64,000 nucleotides of DNA from Pseudochelatococcus contaminans (GTDB taxonomy: Bacteria; Pseudomonadota; Alphaproteobacteria; Rhizobiales; Beijerinckiaceae): NCBI RefSeq assembly GCF_014195635.1, contig NZ_JACICC010000009.1, positions 30,844 to 94,843 of the forward strand, in the 5' to 3' direction. A program made the translations under genes and the position numbers. Shown one piece after another: positions 44,439-55,789 of the stretch. A model generated the notes under the pieces. It was given only the letters and a program-made list of their open reading frames with translations. It had not been told where the DNA came from and ran no database searches. Positions within the stretch are counted from its first letter, which is position 1. The number at the start of each line of letters is the position of its first letter.

Positions 44439-46115
44439 GTGAGCGACAATCTGCGCGAATCGATGGATTTCGACATCGTCATCGTCGGTGCCGGACCCGC
44501 CGGGCTTGCCGCCGCGATCCGCCTCAAACAGCTCGCCGATGAAAAGGGCGCGGATCTCTCCGTGGTCGTCGTGGAGAAGGGCTCCGAGGTCGGCGCGCAT
44601 ATCCTCTCTGGCGCGGTCATCGATCCCTCCGGCCTCGACCGGCTTCTGCCCGAATGGCGAAAGGATCCGGAACGCCCGCTGAAGACCGAGGTTTCCGACG
44701 ACCGTTTCTATTTTCTCGGGCCGGCCGGCCATATCCGCCTTCCGAATGCCTTCATGCCGCCGCTGATGAGCAATCATGGCAATTTCATCGGCTCGCTCGG
44801 CAATGTCGCCCGCTATCTGGCGGCGCATGCGGAAGCCCTTGGCGTGGAGATCTATCCGGGCTTCGCCGCGACCGAAGTGCTCTACGACGAAAACGGCGCG
44901 GTCGCCGGCATCGCCACCGGCGACATGGGCATCGATCGCGACGGCAAGGCCAAGGACGACCATACGCCGGGCATGGAATTGCGGGCGAAATACACCCTCT
45001 TCGCCGAGGGCGCGCGCGGCAGCCTGACCAAGCAGCTTCTGGCCCGCTTCGATCTGATGGAGGGCCGCTCGCCGCAGAAATTCGGCATCGGCATCAAGGA
45101 ACTCTGGCAGATCGACCCGCAGAAGTTCCGCCCCGGCCTCGTCCAGCATTCCTTCGGCTGGCCGCTCGACCTGAAGACGGGCGGCGGCTCCTTCCTCTAT
45201 CACTTCGAAGACAATCTCGTGACCGTCGGCTTCGTGCTGCATCTCGATTACAAGAACCCCACGCTCTCTCCCTTCGAGGAATTCCAGCGTTTCAAGACCC
45301 ACCCCCTGATCCGCGAAACCTTCGAGGGCGGCAAACGCATCGCCTATGGCGCCCGCGCCCTGACCGAGGGCGGCTGGCAGTCGGTGCCCAGGCTCGCCTT
45401 TCCGGGCGGCGCGCTGGTCGGCTGCGCTGCCGGCTTCATGAACGTGCCGCGCATCAAGGGCAGCCACAACGCCATCCATTCCGGCATCCAGGCGGCGGAG
45501 GCGGCCTTCGCCGCGCTGAAATTCGGCCGTGCTGCCGATGCGCTGGACGACTACGAAAACGGCTGGCGCGCCTCCGTCATCGGCCGCGACCTGAAGCCGG
45601 TGCGCAACGTCAAGCCGCTCTGGTCCCGCTTCGGCACGGCCCTCGGCGTCGCGCTGGGCGGCATCGACATGTGGCTGCAGACGCTGACCGGCCTCTCGCC
45701 CTTCGGCACGCTCAGGCACAGGAAGGCCGATTTCGAAAGCCTGAAACCGATCTCGGAGGTCACCCCGATCCGTTATCCCAAGCCGGACGGCGTCCTGACC
45801 TTCGACCGGCTGTCCTCCGTGTTCCTGTCGAACACGAACCACGTCGAGGATCAGCCGGTTCATTTGCGGCTCGCCGATCCGTCGATCCCGATCGGCCGCA
45901 ACCTGCCGCTCTATGGCGAGCCCGCCCGGCTCTACTGTCCGGCCGGCGTCTACGAGGTGGTCCACGACGACGCGGAAAACCACGCCGAACCGCGCTTCGT
46001 CATCAACGCGCAGAACTGCGTTCACTGCAAGACCTGCGACATCAAGGATCCCGCGCAGAACATTACCTGGGTCCCGCCCGAAGGCGGCGGCGGACCGAAC
46101 TATCCGAACATGTGA
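44439..46115 (+). CDS. Electron transfer flavoprotein-ubiquinone oxidoreductase
   Basis: 558 residues. FAD motif DFDIVIVGAGPAGLAAAIRL near the N-terminus, then VVEKGSEVGAHILSGAVIDP. The C-terminal 4Fe-4S site is in LYCPAGVYEVVHDD and INAQNCVHCKTCDIKDPAQNITWVPPEGGGGPNYPNM. It passes electrons from acyl-CoA dehydrogenases via ETF to quinone. The start is GTG 44439, five bases after GAGGAGGAG; ATG 44463 is less well placed. No etfAB genes are in the cluster, so host ETF would be used. Confidence 0.95.
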   Translation: MSDNLRESMDFDIVIVGAGPAGLAAAIRLKQLADEKGADLSVVVVEKGSEVGAHILSGAVIDPSGLDRLLPEWRKDPERPLKTEVSDDRFYFLGPAGHIRLPNAFMPPLMSNHGNFIGSLGNVARYLAAHAEALGVEIYPGFAATEVLYDENGAVAGIATGDMGIDRDGKAKDDHTPGMELRAKYTLFAEGARGSLTKQLLARFDLMEGRSPQKFGIGIKELWQIDPQKFRPGLVQHSFGWPLDLKTGGGSFLYHFEDNLVTVGFVLHLDYKNPTLSPFEEFQRFKTHPLIRETFEGGKRIAYGARALTEGGWQSVPRLAFPGGALVGCAAGFMNVPRIKGSHNAIHSGIQAAEAAFAALKFGRAADALDDYENGWRASVIGRDLKPVRNVKPLWSRFGTALGVALGGIDMWLQTLTGLSPFGTLRHRKADFESLKPISEVTPIRYPKPDGVLTFDRLSSVFLSNTNHVEDQPVHLRLADPSIPIGRNLPLYGEPARLYCPAGVYEVVHDDAENHAEPRFVINAQNCVHCKTCDIKDPAQNITWVPPEGGGGPNYPNM

Positions 46116-46143
46116 CGCCCCCGTCATGAAAAGGAAGATCTGA

Positions 46144-47265
<1,122 letters not shown>

Positions 47266-47266
47266 G

Positions 47267-49564
47267 ATGACGAAGATCACCAAGGCCGGCGTCATCGGCG
47301 CCGGTGTCATGGGTTCCGGCATCGCCGCCCATCTCGCCAATGCCGGCATCGAGGTCGTGCTGCTCGACATCGAAAAGAAATTCGCCGACGGCGGCGTCGC
47401 CCGCCAGCTGAAGGCGAACGGCTTCATGGACAAGAGCTTTGCCGGCCGCATCACCACCGGATCGACCGGCGACGATATGGGCCTGCTCGCCGACGCCGAC
47501 TGGATCGTCGAGGCCGTCGCCGAACGGCTGGAGATCAAGCAGGCCCTCTACAAGGCGATCGACGCGGTGCGCAAACCCGGTTCGATCGTCTCCTCCAACA
47601 CCTCGACCATCCCGCTCGCCGCGTTGACGGACGGCCTGCCGGAAAGCTTCGCCGCCGATTTCCTCATCACCCACTTCTTCAATCCGCCGCGCATCATGCG
47701 GCTTCTGGAACTTGTCTCCGGCCCGAAGACCCGGCCGGACGTGACCGCGAAAATCCATGACTTCGCCGATCGCGGCCTCGGCAAGACGGTCGTCGTCTGC
47801 AAGGACACGCCCGGCTTCATCGGCAACCGCATCGGCAATTACTGGATGGTCGTCGCCCAGAACGAGGCGATCGCCATGGGCCTCGACGTCGAGGAAGCCG
47901 ATGCCATCATCGGCAAGCCTTTCGGCATTCCCTCGACCGGAATCTTCGGCCTGCTCGATCTCGTCGGCATCGACCTGATGCCGACCATCCTGCGCAGCCT
48001 GCAGAACGCCCTGCCGAAGACCGACGCGATCCACGACTATGACGCCGAGCCGGCGCTGATCGCGAAAATGATCGCGGAAAACCGTCTCGGCCGAAAGAGC
48101 GGCGCCGGTTTCGTCCGTCTTTCGGCCGACCGCAAGACCCGCGACATCACCGACCTTAAGACCGGCGACTACCGGCCGATGAAGAAGGTCGCCTCCGAAA
48201 GCCTGGATGCCGCGAAGGGCGATGCGCGCGCCTTGATGGAACATCCCGGCCCCGGCGGATGCTACGCCTCCGTCGTCATGGAAAAATCGCTGGCCTATGC
48301 CGCCGCCCTCGTTCCGGAAATCGCCGATCGCCCCGACGCGGTGGATGACGCCATGCGCACCGGCTATGGCTGGAAGCAGGGACCGTTCGAACTGATCGAC
48401 CGCCTCGGCGCCGGCTGGCTGGTGGACCGGCTCGAGGCGCGCGGTCTCACTGTTCCCGCCTATCTGGCGCTCGCCGCCGCAAAGGGCGGATTCTACAGCG
48501 TCGTCGATGGCAGGCGGAGCTGCCTGTTGCCCGATGGCGCCGTTCGCCCGGTCATGCGCGGCGAGGGCGTCATCACCATCGCCGACGTGAAGCTTTCGAG
48601 CAAGCCGGTGGTCGACTATGGCTGCGCCGCGCTCTGGGATCTCGGCGACGGTGTCGCCTGCCTCGAGTTCCGCACCAAGATGAACACCTTCTCCGAAGCC
48701 CTGCTCGACGCGATCGATGCGGCGCTCGGTGAGGTCGGCAGGAGCTTCAAGGCACTGGTGATCGGTTCGGATTCGCCCGTCTACAGCGCCGGCGCGGATC
48801 TCCGGGTCTTCCTCGAAACCGTCGAGACCGGCGGTTCCGAAGCACTCGGCAAGTTCATCGACAAGGGGCACCGGACCTTCATGGCTGTCAAATACGCGCC
48901 CTTCCCGGTCGTCGGCGCTCCCTCCGGGCTCGCCTTCGGCGGCGGCTGCGAGATCCTGCTCCATTGCGACGCGATCCAGGCCCATGCCGAACTCTCGATC
49001 GGCCTCGTCGAAACCCGCATCGGCGTCGTGCCGGGCTGGGGCGGCTGCAAGGAAATGCTGGTCCGCCAATATGGGCTCGCCGGCGGCACCAAGGGACCGG
49101 TCGCGCCCGCGATCGCCACCTTCAACCTCATCGCCCCGGCTCAGGTCTCCGGCAGCGCCTTCGAGGCCCGCGGCCTCGGCTTCCTCAGGGCGACCGATGG
49201 TGTCACGATGAACCGTGACCGCCTTCTGGCCGACGCCAAAGAGAAAGCCCTGTCGCTGGTGGACGGCTACGTCGCGCCGGAACCGCCGCAATTACCGCTG
49301 TCCGGTCCGTCCGGCGCCTCGGCAATGCGCAACATCGTCGAGAGCGAAGCGCTCGCGGGCCGCGCCACCGCCCACGACAAGGTCGTCGGCGCGGCGCTGA
49401 TCGATGTCTTGAGCGGCGGACCGAACGCCGACCCGTTGAAGCCGACGACCGAGGACGAGATCATCGCCCTCGAACGCCGGGCCTTCATTGCCCTCTTCGA
49501 GACGCCGGAAACCGTGGACCGGGTGAAGCACATGCTCACCACCGGCAAACCGCTGCGCAACTGA
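47267..49564 (+). CDS. 3-hydroxyacyl-CoA dehydrogenase with C-terminal enoyl-CoA hydratase domain
   Basis: 765 residues. Residues 1 to about 400: NAD-binding AGVIGAGVMGSGIAAHLANAG and catalytic region (NTSTIPLAAL, ITHFFNPPRIMRLLELV). From about 480: crotonase fold with SPVYSAGADLRVFLE and SGLAFGGGCEILLHCDAIQAHAELSIGLVETRIGVVPGWGG, containing the two catalytic Glu positions. The dehydrogenase is first and the hydratase last, the reverse of E. coli FadB. It does steps two and three of beta-oxidation. ATG at 47267 is directly after the thiolase stop. Confidence 0.93.
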   Translation: MTKITKAGVIGAGVMGSGIAAHLANAGIEVVLLDIEKKFADGGVARQLKANGFMDKSFAGRITTGSTGDDMGLLADADWIVEAVAERLEIKQALYKAIDAVRKPGSIVSSNTSTIPLAALTDGLPESFAADFLITHFFNPPRIMRLLELVSGPKTRPDVTAKIHDFADRGLGKTVVVCKDTPGFIGNRIGNYWMVVAQNEAIAMGLDVEEADAIIGKPFGIPSTGIFGLLDLVGIDLMPTILRSLQNALPKTDAIHDYDAEPALIAKMIAENRLGRKSGAGFVRLSADRKTRDITDLKTGDYRPMKKVASESLDAAKGDARALMEHPGPGGCYASVVMEKSLAYAAALVPEIADRPDAVDDAMRTGYGWKQGPFELIDRLGAGWLVDRLEARGLTVPAYLALAAAKGGFYSVVDGRRSCLLPDGAVRPVMRGEGVITIADVKLSSKPVVDYGCAALWDLGDGVACLEFRTKMNTFSEALLDAIDAALGEVGRSFKALVIGSDSPVYSAGADLRVFLETVETGGSEALGKFIDKGHRTFMAVKYAPFPVVGAPSGLAFGGGCEILLHCDAIQAHAELSIGLVETRIGVVPGWGGCKEMLVRQYGLAGGTKGPVAPAIATFNLIAPAQVSGSAFEARGLGFLRATDGVTMNRDRLLADAKEKALSLVDGYVAPEPPQLPLSGPSGASAMRNIVESEALAGRATAHDKVVGAALIDVLSGGPNADPLKPTTEDEIIALERRAFIALFETPETVDRVKHMLTTGKPLRN

Positions 49565-49585
49565 TCGCCAAGGAAGAACAACGAC

Positions 49586-51346
49586 ATGGCATCCTACAAT
49601 CCCCCGATCGACGACATCGCCTTCCTGCTGAACGACGTGCTGGATTTCGACGGCCAGATGCAGACGCTGCCGGGCTACGAGGAAGTGAGCGCCGAACTCG
49701 CCGTCTCTGTGCTCGAGGAAGGCGGCAAGTTTTGCGCCGGCGTGCTGGAACCCTTGAACCGCCCGGCCGACGAAGAAGGCTGCAAGCTCGAAAACGGCCT
49801 CGTCTCCACCCCGAAGGGCATCGCAGACGCCTACAAGGCCTTTGTCGAGGCCGGTTGGGCCGGGCTGTCCGGCGCGCCGGAATTCGGCGGCCAGGGCCTG
49901 CCGCGCGCAACCCAGATCCTGCTCGACGAGATGCTGTCTTCCGCCAATCTCTCCTTCGGCCTTTTCCCGGGCCTGACGCGCGGCGCCGTCGAGGCGATCG
50001 AGCATCACGCCAGCGACGAGTTGAAGGCGAAATACCTGCCGAAGATGATTTCCGGCGAATGGACCGGGGCCATGGCGCTGACGGAATCTTCCGCCGGCAC
50101 CGATCTCGGTCTGCTCACGGCCCGCGCCGAGCCCGTCGGCGACGGCTCCTACAAGATCAAGGGCACCAAGATCTTCATCTCTTCCGGCGACCAGGATTTC
50201 GGCGGCAACATCATCCATCTGGTGCTCGCCCGCCTGCCCGACGCACCGAAGGGCGTTAAGGGCATTAGCCTGTTCCTCTCGCCGAAATTCCTCGTCGAAG
50301 ACGACGGTTCCCTCGGCGCCCGCAACGGCATGTCGGTCGGCTCGCTCGAGCACAAGATGGGCATCCATGCCCAACCGACCTGCGTCATGAACTATGACGG
50401 CGCTATCGGCTGGCTCGTCGGCGAACCGGGCCGCGGCCTGAATGCGATGTTCACGATGATGAATGCGGAACGCCTGTTCGTCGGCATTCAGGGTCTCGGC
50501 ATCGCCGAAGCCGCCAATCAGAAGGCCGCCAGCTACGCCCGCGAACGCCTGCAGGGTCGTTCGCTCGACGGCAGCCGCGGACCCGTCCCGATCATCGAGC
50601 ATCCCGACGTACGCAAGATGCTGCTGACCGGCCGTTCCTTCATCGACGCCGCCCGGGCGCTGGCGATCTGGACCGCCATGCAGATGGATATCGCCGCCCG
50701 CCATCCCGATCCCGCCGAACGCCGGCGCGCCGACGGTTTCGTCGCCCTGCTAACGCCGGTGGTCAAGGCAGCCTTCACCGATTTCGGCTTCGAGACCGCG
50801 GTGATTTCGCAACAGGTCTTCGGCGGCCACGGCTATATCCGCGAATGGGGCATGGAGCAGTTCGTGCGCGATGCCCGCATCACCCAGATCTACGAGGGCA
50901 CCAACGGCGTCCAGGCCATGGATCTCGTCGGCCGCAAGCTGCCGATGGAAGGCGGGGAACTCGCCGGACGTTTCTTCGATCTGGTCAAGCAGGATCTGCA
51001 GGCGGCGTCACTCGTTCCCGCCACAGAGCGGATCGTCGCCGCCACCGCCTCGGCGCTCGACCGCCTCGAACGCACGACCGAGTTGCTGCTCGCCGGCAGC
51101 GGCGATCCGGCCGTGGCCGGCTCGGCCGCAACCGACTATCTTCGCCTCTTCGCGCTCACCGCCTTCGGCTGGATGTGGGCGAAGATGGCCGCCAGCGCCG
51201 CGGCGGCCGATACGCCGCCGAAGGTCCGCAAATGCGCCGTCGCCGATTTCTTCGCCGATCGCATGCTGCCGCAGACCCTCGGCCTCGAAACCGCGATCGC
51301 CAACGGAGCGACCTCGATCATTGCCCTGAACCAAGACCTTTTCTGA
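49586..51346 (+). CDS. Acyl-CoA dehydrogenase (long form, DmdC/FadE5-like)
   Basis: 586 residues, longer than the usual 380. MALTESSAGTDLGLLTARAEP is the FAD/substrate motif and QIYEGTNGVQAMDLVGRKL holds the catalytic Glu. The extra C-terminal domain (from about 460) is as in DmdC-type and FadE5-type enzymes. N-terminal PPIDDIAFLLNDVLDF is also typical. It does the first oxidation step; the chain-length preference cannot be read. Located 21 bases after the FadB-like gene. Confidence 0.93.
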   Translation: MASYNPPIDDIAFLLNDVLDFDGQMQTLPGYEEVSAELAVSVLEEGGKFCAGVLEPLNRPADEEGCKLENGLVSTPKGIADAYKAFVEAGWAGLSGAPEFGGQGLPRATQILLDEMLSSANLSFGLFPGLTRGAVEAIEHHASDELKAKYLPKMISGEWTGAMALTESSAGTDLGLLTARAEPVGDGSYKIKGTKIFISSGDQDFGGNIIHLVLARLPDAPKGVKGISLFLSPKFLVEDDGSLGARNGMSVGSLEHKMGIHAQPTCVMNYDGAIGWLVGEPGRGLNAMFTMMNAERLFVGIQGLGIAEAANQKAASYARERLQGRSLDGSRGPVPIIEHPDVRKMLLTGRSFIDAARALAIWTAMQMDIAARHPDPAERRRADGFVALLTPVVKAAFTDFGFETAVISQQVFGGHGYIREWGMEQFVRDARITQIYEGTNGVQAMDLVGRKLPMEGGELAGRFFDLVKQDLQAASLVPATERIVAATASALDRLERTTELLLAGSGDPAVAGSAATDYLRLFALTAFGWMWAKMAASAAAADTPPKVRKCAVADFFADRMLPQTLGLETAIANGATSIIALNQDLF

Positions 51347-51373
51347 TCCGTATACTCCAAGGGAGGAAGTAGC

Positions 51374-53023
51374 ATGCTCGGAATGATGATGAACTCGCCG
51401 CTGCTGGTGTCGACCATCCTGCGCCACGCGGCGACCTATCACGGCACGACCGAAATCGTGTCGAAGACGGTCGAAGGACCGATCCACCGCTATACCTACG
51501 CCGATCTGTCGAAGCGCAGCCAGAAGCTCGCCAACGCGCTGAAGCGGCTCGGCCTCGAATTCGGCGACCGCGTCGGCACACTCGCCTGGAACGGCTACCG
51601 CCATCTGGAACTCTACTACGGCGTCTCCGGTTCGGGCCTCGTCTGCCACACGATCAATCCGCGGCTCTTCCGCGAGCAGATCGGCTACATCATCGAGCAT
51701 GCGGGCGACAGCGTGATCTTCGCCGATCTCACCTTCCTGCCGATCCTGGAGGCACTCGCCGACCGGCTCTCCGGCATGAAGGCGATCGTGATGATGACCG
51801 ACGAGGCGCACATGCCGAAGTCGGAAGCCCTGCCGAACCTTGCCTGCTACGAGACCCTGATCGCCGGTGAGTCCGACGAATACGACTGGCCGGTATTCGA
51901 CGAGAACACCGCCTCCGGCCTGTGCTACACCTCCGGCACGACCGGGGACCCGAAGGGCGTTCTCTACAGCCATCGCTCCAGCGTGCTCCACGCAATGTCG
52001 AGTTCGATGCCGGATGTGCTCGGCCTGTCGGCCAACGACGTGCTCTCGCCGATCGTGCCGATGTTCCATGTCAATGCCTGGGGCGTCCCCTTCTCCGGCC
52101 CGATGGCCGGCGCCAAGCTCGTCATGCCCGGTCCGAACCTCGACGGCGCCAGCCTGCATGCCCTGTTCGAAGCCGAAGGCGTCACCTGCACCGCCGGCGT
52201 TCCGACCGTCTGGCTCGGCCTGCTCGACTGGATGGACGCCCACGGCCAGCGCTTCACCAGCCTGAAGCGGGTGGCGATCGGCGGCTCGGCCTCATCGCCG
52301 ATCATGATCAGCCGCTTCCACAACATGGGCGTCAAGGTCCGCCATGCCTGGGGTATGACCGAGACCAGCCCGATCGGCCTCGCCGCCTGCCTGATGCCGA
52401 AGCATCAGTCGCTCACGCCCGAACAGAGGCTGATGCTCGAGGCCAAGCAGGGCCGCCCGGTCTACGGCATGGAGTTCCGCGTCGACGGCGCCGACGGCAA
52501 GCCGATCACCCGAGACGGCAAGGCCTTCGGTGCGATGATGGTGCGCGGTCCGTGGGTCGCCGCCGGCTACTACAACACTTCGGAAAGTGCCGCACACGAA
52601 GTTCCCGGCTGGTTCAACACCGGCGACGTCGTCACCATGGACGAGGACGGCTTCGTCCAGATCGTCGACCGCACCAAGGACGTCGTCAAATCCGGCGGCG
52701 AATGGATCAGTTCGATCGAACTGGAGAACATCGCTCAGGCCCATCCGGCGGTGAAGGAGGCGGCGGTCGTCGCCAAGCCCGATGCGCGCTGGGGCGAGCG
52801 CCCGGTCCTCGTCGTCGTCCTGAAGCCCGGCGAGAGCTTCGGCCGCCACGAGATGGTCGAGCACTATACCGGCAGGATCTCCAAATGGAGCATCCCCGAC
52901 GACGTGATCATCGTCGACGAACTGCCGCACACGGCGACCGGCAAGCTCCTGAAAACCGCGATCCGCGATATCGTGCTCAAGGAATATGCCAGCGTCACCC
53001 CCGACGACAGCATCATCGGCTAG
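51374..53023 (+). CDS. Fatty acyl-CoA ligase (AMP-forming)
   Basis: 549 residues. ATP site [18 protein letters not shown] near 190, A5 motif [15 protein letters not shown] near 325, A8 [34 protein letters not shown] and A10 [15 protein letters not shown]. This is the medium/long-chain acyl-CoA synthetase group related to DmdB. It activates the free acid with ATP and CoA. GGGAGGAAG lies just before the ATG. In the operon with the acyl-CoA dehydrogenase. Confidence 0.94.
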   Translation: MLGMMMNSPLLVSTILRHAATYHGTTEIVSKTVEGPIHRYTYADLSKRSQKLANALKRLGLEFGDRVGTLAWNGYRHLELYYGVSGSGLVCHTINPRLFREQIGYIIEHAGDSVIFADLTFLPILEALADRLSGMKAIVMMTDEAHMPKSEALPNLACYETLIAGESDEYDWPVFDENTASGLCYTSGTTGDPKGVLYSHRSSVLHAMSSSMPDVLGLSANDVLSPIVPMFHVNAWGVPFSGPMAGAKLVMPGPNLDGASLHALFEAEGVTCTAGVPTVWLGLLDWMDAHGQRFTSLKRVAIGGSASSPIMISRFHNMGVKVRHAWGMTETSPIGLAACLMPKHQSLTPEQRLMLEAKQGRPVYGMEFRVDGADGKPITRDGKAFGAMMVRGPWVAAGYYNTSESAAHEVPGWFNTGDVVTMDEDGFVQIVDRTKDVVKSGGEWISSIELENIAQAHPAVKEAAVVAKPDARWGERPVLVVVLKPGESFGRHEMVEHYTGRISKWSIPDDVIIVDELPHTATGKLLKTAIRDIVLKEYASVTPDDSIIG

Positions 53024-53030
53024 GCGCGCC

Positions 53031-53489
53031 ATGACGAACGATGTTCAGAGCCTTTACCTCGAGGACATTGCGGTCGGCCAGACCTTCGAAAGCGCTCCGC
53101 ATGTCCTGACGGTCGAGGAAATCAAGGATTTCGCGGGCCGCTACGACCCGCAATTCTTCCATCTCGACGACGAGGCGGCGCGGGAGAGCCTGTTCGGCGG
53201 CCTCGCCGCCAGCGGCTGGCACACCGCCGCGACGACGATGCGCCTGCTGGTCGAAAGTGTGCCCTTCTTCGGCGGGCTGATCGGCGCCGGCGGCGAGATC
53301 TCCTGGCCACGCGCGACGCGACCGGGAGACGCCATCCGTCTGCGCAGCGAGGTCACAGCGGTCACGCCATCCCGCTCGCGCCCTGAGCGCGGCATGGTCA
53401 ACATGCGTTGCGAGACGGTCAATCAGCACGACGAGGTGGTGCAGGTCTTCACGCCGAAGATCGTCGCATGGCGGCGAACCCTGCTTTGA
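53031..53489 (+). CDS. MaoC-family hydratase (hot-dog fold)
   Basis: 152 residues. YLEDIAVGQTFESAPHVLTVEEIKDFAGRYDPQFFHLDDEAARESLFGGLAASGWHTAA is the MaoC pattern with catalytic Asp (YDPQFFH) and His. It probably hydrates an unsaturated acyl-CoA, perhaps a branched or trans/cis form not handled by the crotonase domain. ATG seven bases after the ligase stop; last gene of the operon. Confidence 0.92.
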   Translation: MTNDVQSLYLEDIAVGQTFESAPHVLTVEEIKDFAGRYDPQFFHLDDEAARESLFGGLAASGWHTAATTMRLLVESVPFFGGLIGAGGEISWPRATRPGDAIRLRSEVTAVTPSRSRPERGMVNMRCETVNQHDEVVQVFTPKIVAWRRTLL

Positions 53490-53636
53490 CGGACTCCACC
53501 AAAATCTGGAAGACAGCTCAGCGTCTCAGGTCAGTCTCTATACGCGGCTGCCCGCTTCGTGCATGATCTCGGTCTTTGCACAGACCTTGAAGCTGCAATC
53601 AACCACCCGCCTTACAGGTGCTAGAGCCCGTCCACT

Positions 53637-53794
53637 TTAATCCGGGTCATAGCCGCAGGCAGCGAAGTAATTTTCGCATTCTTGGGCGGTGAAGATGTTG
53701 ACGATTTCGCCAACCGTGTTCCATAGACCTTCTATGGAGCGCTCGGCCTTTGCCCTGAGCATTGCCTTCAGCTTGGCAAAGGCGTTCTCGATTG
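53637..53794 (-). pseudogene. IS630-family transposase fragment (C-terminus)
   Basis: IENAFAKLKAMLRAKAERSI, then LWNTVGEIVNIFTAQECENYFAACGYDPD, is the end of an IS630-type DDE transposase, with the catalytic Glu in (P)IENAF. The N-terminal part is cut at about 53794 by the left end of an IS110-type element. The stop is at 53637. Confidence 0.8.
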
Positions 53795-53874
53795 ATGGGA
53801 TGGATGGCTCCTGCTCCCGGCGTCGCATTGCGCCATAGTCGGGAAGTCATCATCCCGTATAAGAGGAGCCATCC

Positions 53875-54129
53875 ATGTCCGAGCTTGCCACAGTCGGTAT
53901 CGATCTCGCAAAGAGCGTCTTTCAGATCCATGGTGTAGACGAGAGTGGACAAGTTCTCGTGCGCCGCCAGCTTCGCCGCGGCCAATTGCTCGCGTTTTTC
54001 CAGAAGCGTCCACGATGCCTGATCGGCATGGAGGCTTGCGCAGGTTCTCATGACTGGGGCCGCAGGCTTCAGGAGATGGGGCATGACGTTCGGCTGATGC
54101 CGCCGTCCTATGTGAAGCCTTACGTGAAG
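53875..54129 (+). pseudogene. IS110-family transposase fragment C (N-terminus only)
   Basis: MSELATVGIDLAKSVFQIHGVD onward to CLIGMEACAGSHDWGRRLQEMGHDVRLMPPSYVKPYVK, then the sequence departs at 54130 (a TAA follows). It is clearly different in sequence from fragment B but broken after the same codon. The element's left end is near 53795 (ATGGGATGGATGGCTC). Confidence 0.85.
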
Positions 54130-54238
54130 TAATGGTCAGGTGAAGATTACTTTACTAATCATCAGGTGACCATAATGCGAAGGAACGCACGCGGGCCGCC
54201 CAGTTGTCGGCCGTTCGCGCAAAATTCCTTCGCATTAT
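54130..54238. repeat. Double-hairpin element end, copy 2
   Basis: The first hairpin has ATGGTCA (54132-54138) and TGACCAT (54167-54173). The second is a perfect 14-bp pair ATAATGCGAAGGAA (54172-54185) and TTCCTTCGCATTAT (54225-54238). The first 59 bases match 41803-41861 in length and layout, with about 60 percent identity. No recombinase gene follows here; an IS3 starts at about 54307. Confidence 0.7.
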
Positions 54239-54323
54239 TTCAGAGCGTGTCCAGCCAGGCGAGCAGGCTCGTATCGCGTTTCCACGATGAAGAGTGCGCC
54301 GTCGCTGACGTGACCCCCGTTTC

Positions 54324-55256
54324 TCATCCAGCCATAACGAGAGTCCTTTGGTGATCTGAACTGGGGTTGGTGGGGTTGGCAAGAGGCCGGTCAGCGCAGC
54401 TTTCAACCAGCGCAGCGGACCGGCCGATCTGTCCGGTGAGCGCATCTGCATAAGCCTGCGGCGTCAGCCACCCGAGCTTCGAGTGCGGACGCCGCTCGTT
54501 GTAATCGCGCCGCCAGGCCTCCAGCACGGCGCGGGCGTGCGGCAGGGATCGGAACAGCGTCTCGTTCAGCAGCTCGTCACGCAGGCGGCCGTTGAAGCTC
54601 TCGTTGAAGCCGTTCTGCTGAGGCTTGCCCGGCGCGATGTAGTGCCAGCCCACACCGGCGTCGTCGGCCCAGGCCAGGATGGCGTTGGACGTATATTCCG
54701 TGCCGTTGTCGCTGATGATCGTCTCGGGTCGCCCGCGTCGCAGGATGATGGCGTCCAACTCGCGCGCCACCCGTCGCCCTGACAGCGAGGTATCGGCGAC
54801 GAGCCCGAGGCACTCGCGGGTGCAGTTGTCGATCACCGTCAGTATGCGGAAGCGCCGCCCGTCGGTCATCTGATCGGACACGAAGTCCAGCGACCAGCGC
54901 TGGTTCGCGACCAGAGGGATCTCCAGCGGCCGCCTTGTGCCCATGGCGCGTTTTCGCCCGCCACGCCGGCGCACCGTCAGCTTCTCCTCGCGGTAGATCC
55001 GCTGGACCCGCTTCTTGTTGACCGCATGGCCCTCGCGCCGGAGCATCACGTGCAGACGTCGATAGCCGAACCGCCGACGCTCCTGGGCCAGGGCCTTCAG
55101 CCGATCCCGCAGGGCGCCATCGTCCGGTCGCGTCGCCTGATAGCGCACGCTCGTCCGATCCACACCCAGCACCCGACAAGCCCGCCGCTCGCTCATCGCG
55201 TAGGCCGACTGCAGGTGCGCCGCCGCCGCTCGATGAGCTGCGGGCGTCACCACTTT
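54324..55256 (-). CDS. IS3-family transposase OrfB
   Basis: About 310 residues read in the -1 frame relative to Orf[21 protein letters not shown] is near the start; the DDE domain follows with [43 protein letters not shown] and [20 protein letters not shown]. Expression as an OrfAB fusion is likely through an AAAAAAG slippery site (55253-55259), where OrfA reads LLGKKW and the shifted frame [10 protein letters not shown]. No internal stop. Confidence 0.9.
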   Translation of the reverse strand, partial: KVVTPAAHRAAAAHLQSAYAMSERRACRVLGVDRTSVRYQATRPDDGALRDRLKALAQERRRFGYRRLHVMLRREGHAVNKKRVQRIYREEKLTVRRRGGRKRAMGTRRPLEIPLVANQRWSLDFVSDQMTDGRRFRILTVIDNCTRECLGLVADTSLSGRRVARELDAIILRRGRPETIISDNGTEYTSNAILAWADDAGVGWHYIAPGKPQQNGFNESFNGRLRDELLNETLFRSLPHARAVLEAWRRDYNERRPHSKLGWLTPQAYADALTGQIGRSAALVESCADRPLANPTNPSSDHQRTLVMAG

Positions 55257-55513
55257 TTTCCCAGCAAATCCTTCAGCGCGACGTTGTCCAGCATCGAGTC
55301 CGCCAGCATCCGCTTCAGCTTGGCGTTCTCGTCTTCCAGAGCCTTCAGACGCCGGGCCTCCGACACGTCCATACCGCCATACTTGGCCTTCCACTTGTAG
55401 AAGGTCGGCGAGCTCAGCCCGTGCTTCCTGCACAGATCCGCCACCGGGACGCCGGCCTCCTGCTCACGCAGGATCCCGATGATCTGCTCTTCCGTGAACC
55501 TTGATCGCTTCAT
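55247..55513 (-). CDS. IS3-family OrfA
   Basis: 88 residues. [20 protein letters not shown] starts a helix-turn-helix ([34 protein letters not shown]), then a leucine zipper ([30 protein letters not shown]). The stop at 55247 overlaps the OrfB frame. It is the DNA-binding part of the transposase and, alone, an inhibitor. Confidence 0.92.
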   Translation of the reverse strand: MKRSRFTEEQIIGILREQEAGVPVADLCRKHGLSSPTFYKWKAKYGGMDVSEARRLKALEDENAKLKRMLADSMLDNVALKDLLGKKW

Positions 55514-55578
55514 TCTGTCCGTCCTTTCGAGGGGCGGACTCTAGCTATTCCTGGAGGAGTTTCAGGGGGTCACGTCAG

Positions 55579-55789
55579 AGGAAGCCAGCATTTGCGCAGC
55601 CTATTGGTTCACGGCGCGCGTGCCGTCGTGAGAACGGCACCCAATAAAAATGATCCCATCAGCCAATGGGCCAACCAGCTTCGGGAGCGACGCGGGTTCA
55701 ACCGCGCAACGGTTGCCATCGCCAACAAGAATGCACGGATAATCTGGGCCGTGCTTCGAACGGGCGATCAATACCGCGCCGCCGCCTGA
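55579..55789 (+). pseudogene. IS110-family transposase C-terminal remnant
   Basis: The frame reads HLRSLLVHGARAVVRTAPNKNDPISQWANQLRERRGFNRATVAIANKNARIIWAVLRTGDQYRAAA, the end of an IS1111-type transposase. About 190 residues are missing between this piece and fragment B or C. Which of the two it belongs to cannot be told without alignment. Confidence 0.8.

Larger units (their letters stand above)
54307..55578 (-). mobile_element. IS3-family (IS407-like) insertion sequence, complete
   Basis: Inverted ends CTGACGTGACCCCC at 54307-54320 and the same, complemented, at 55565-55578. Contains overlapping orfA and orfB on the minus strand. About 1.27 kb, normal size. It lies between the double-hairpin end and the C-terminal remnant of an IS110 transposase. 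Confidence 0.85.

Noticed and set aside
54303..55582. Target-site duplication around the second IS3
   Set aside because: GACG and CGTC beside the tips are inverse, not direct, so they are counted as part of the inverted repeats.
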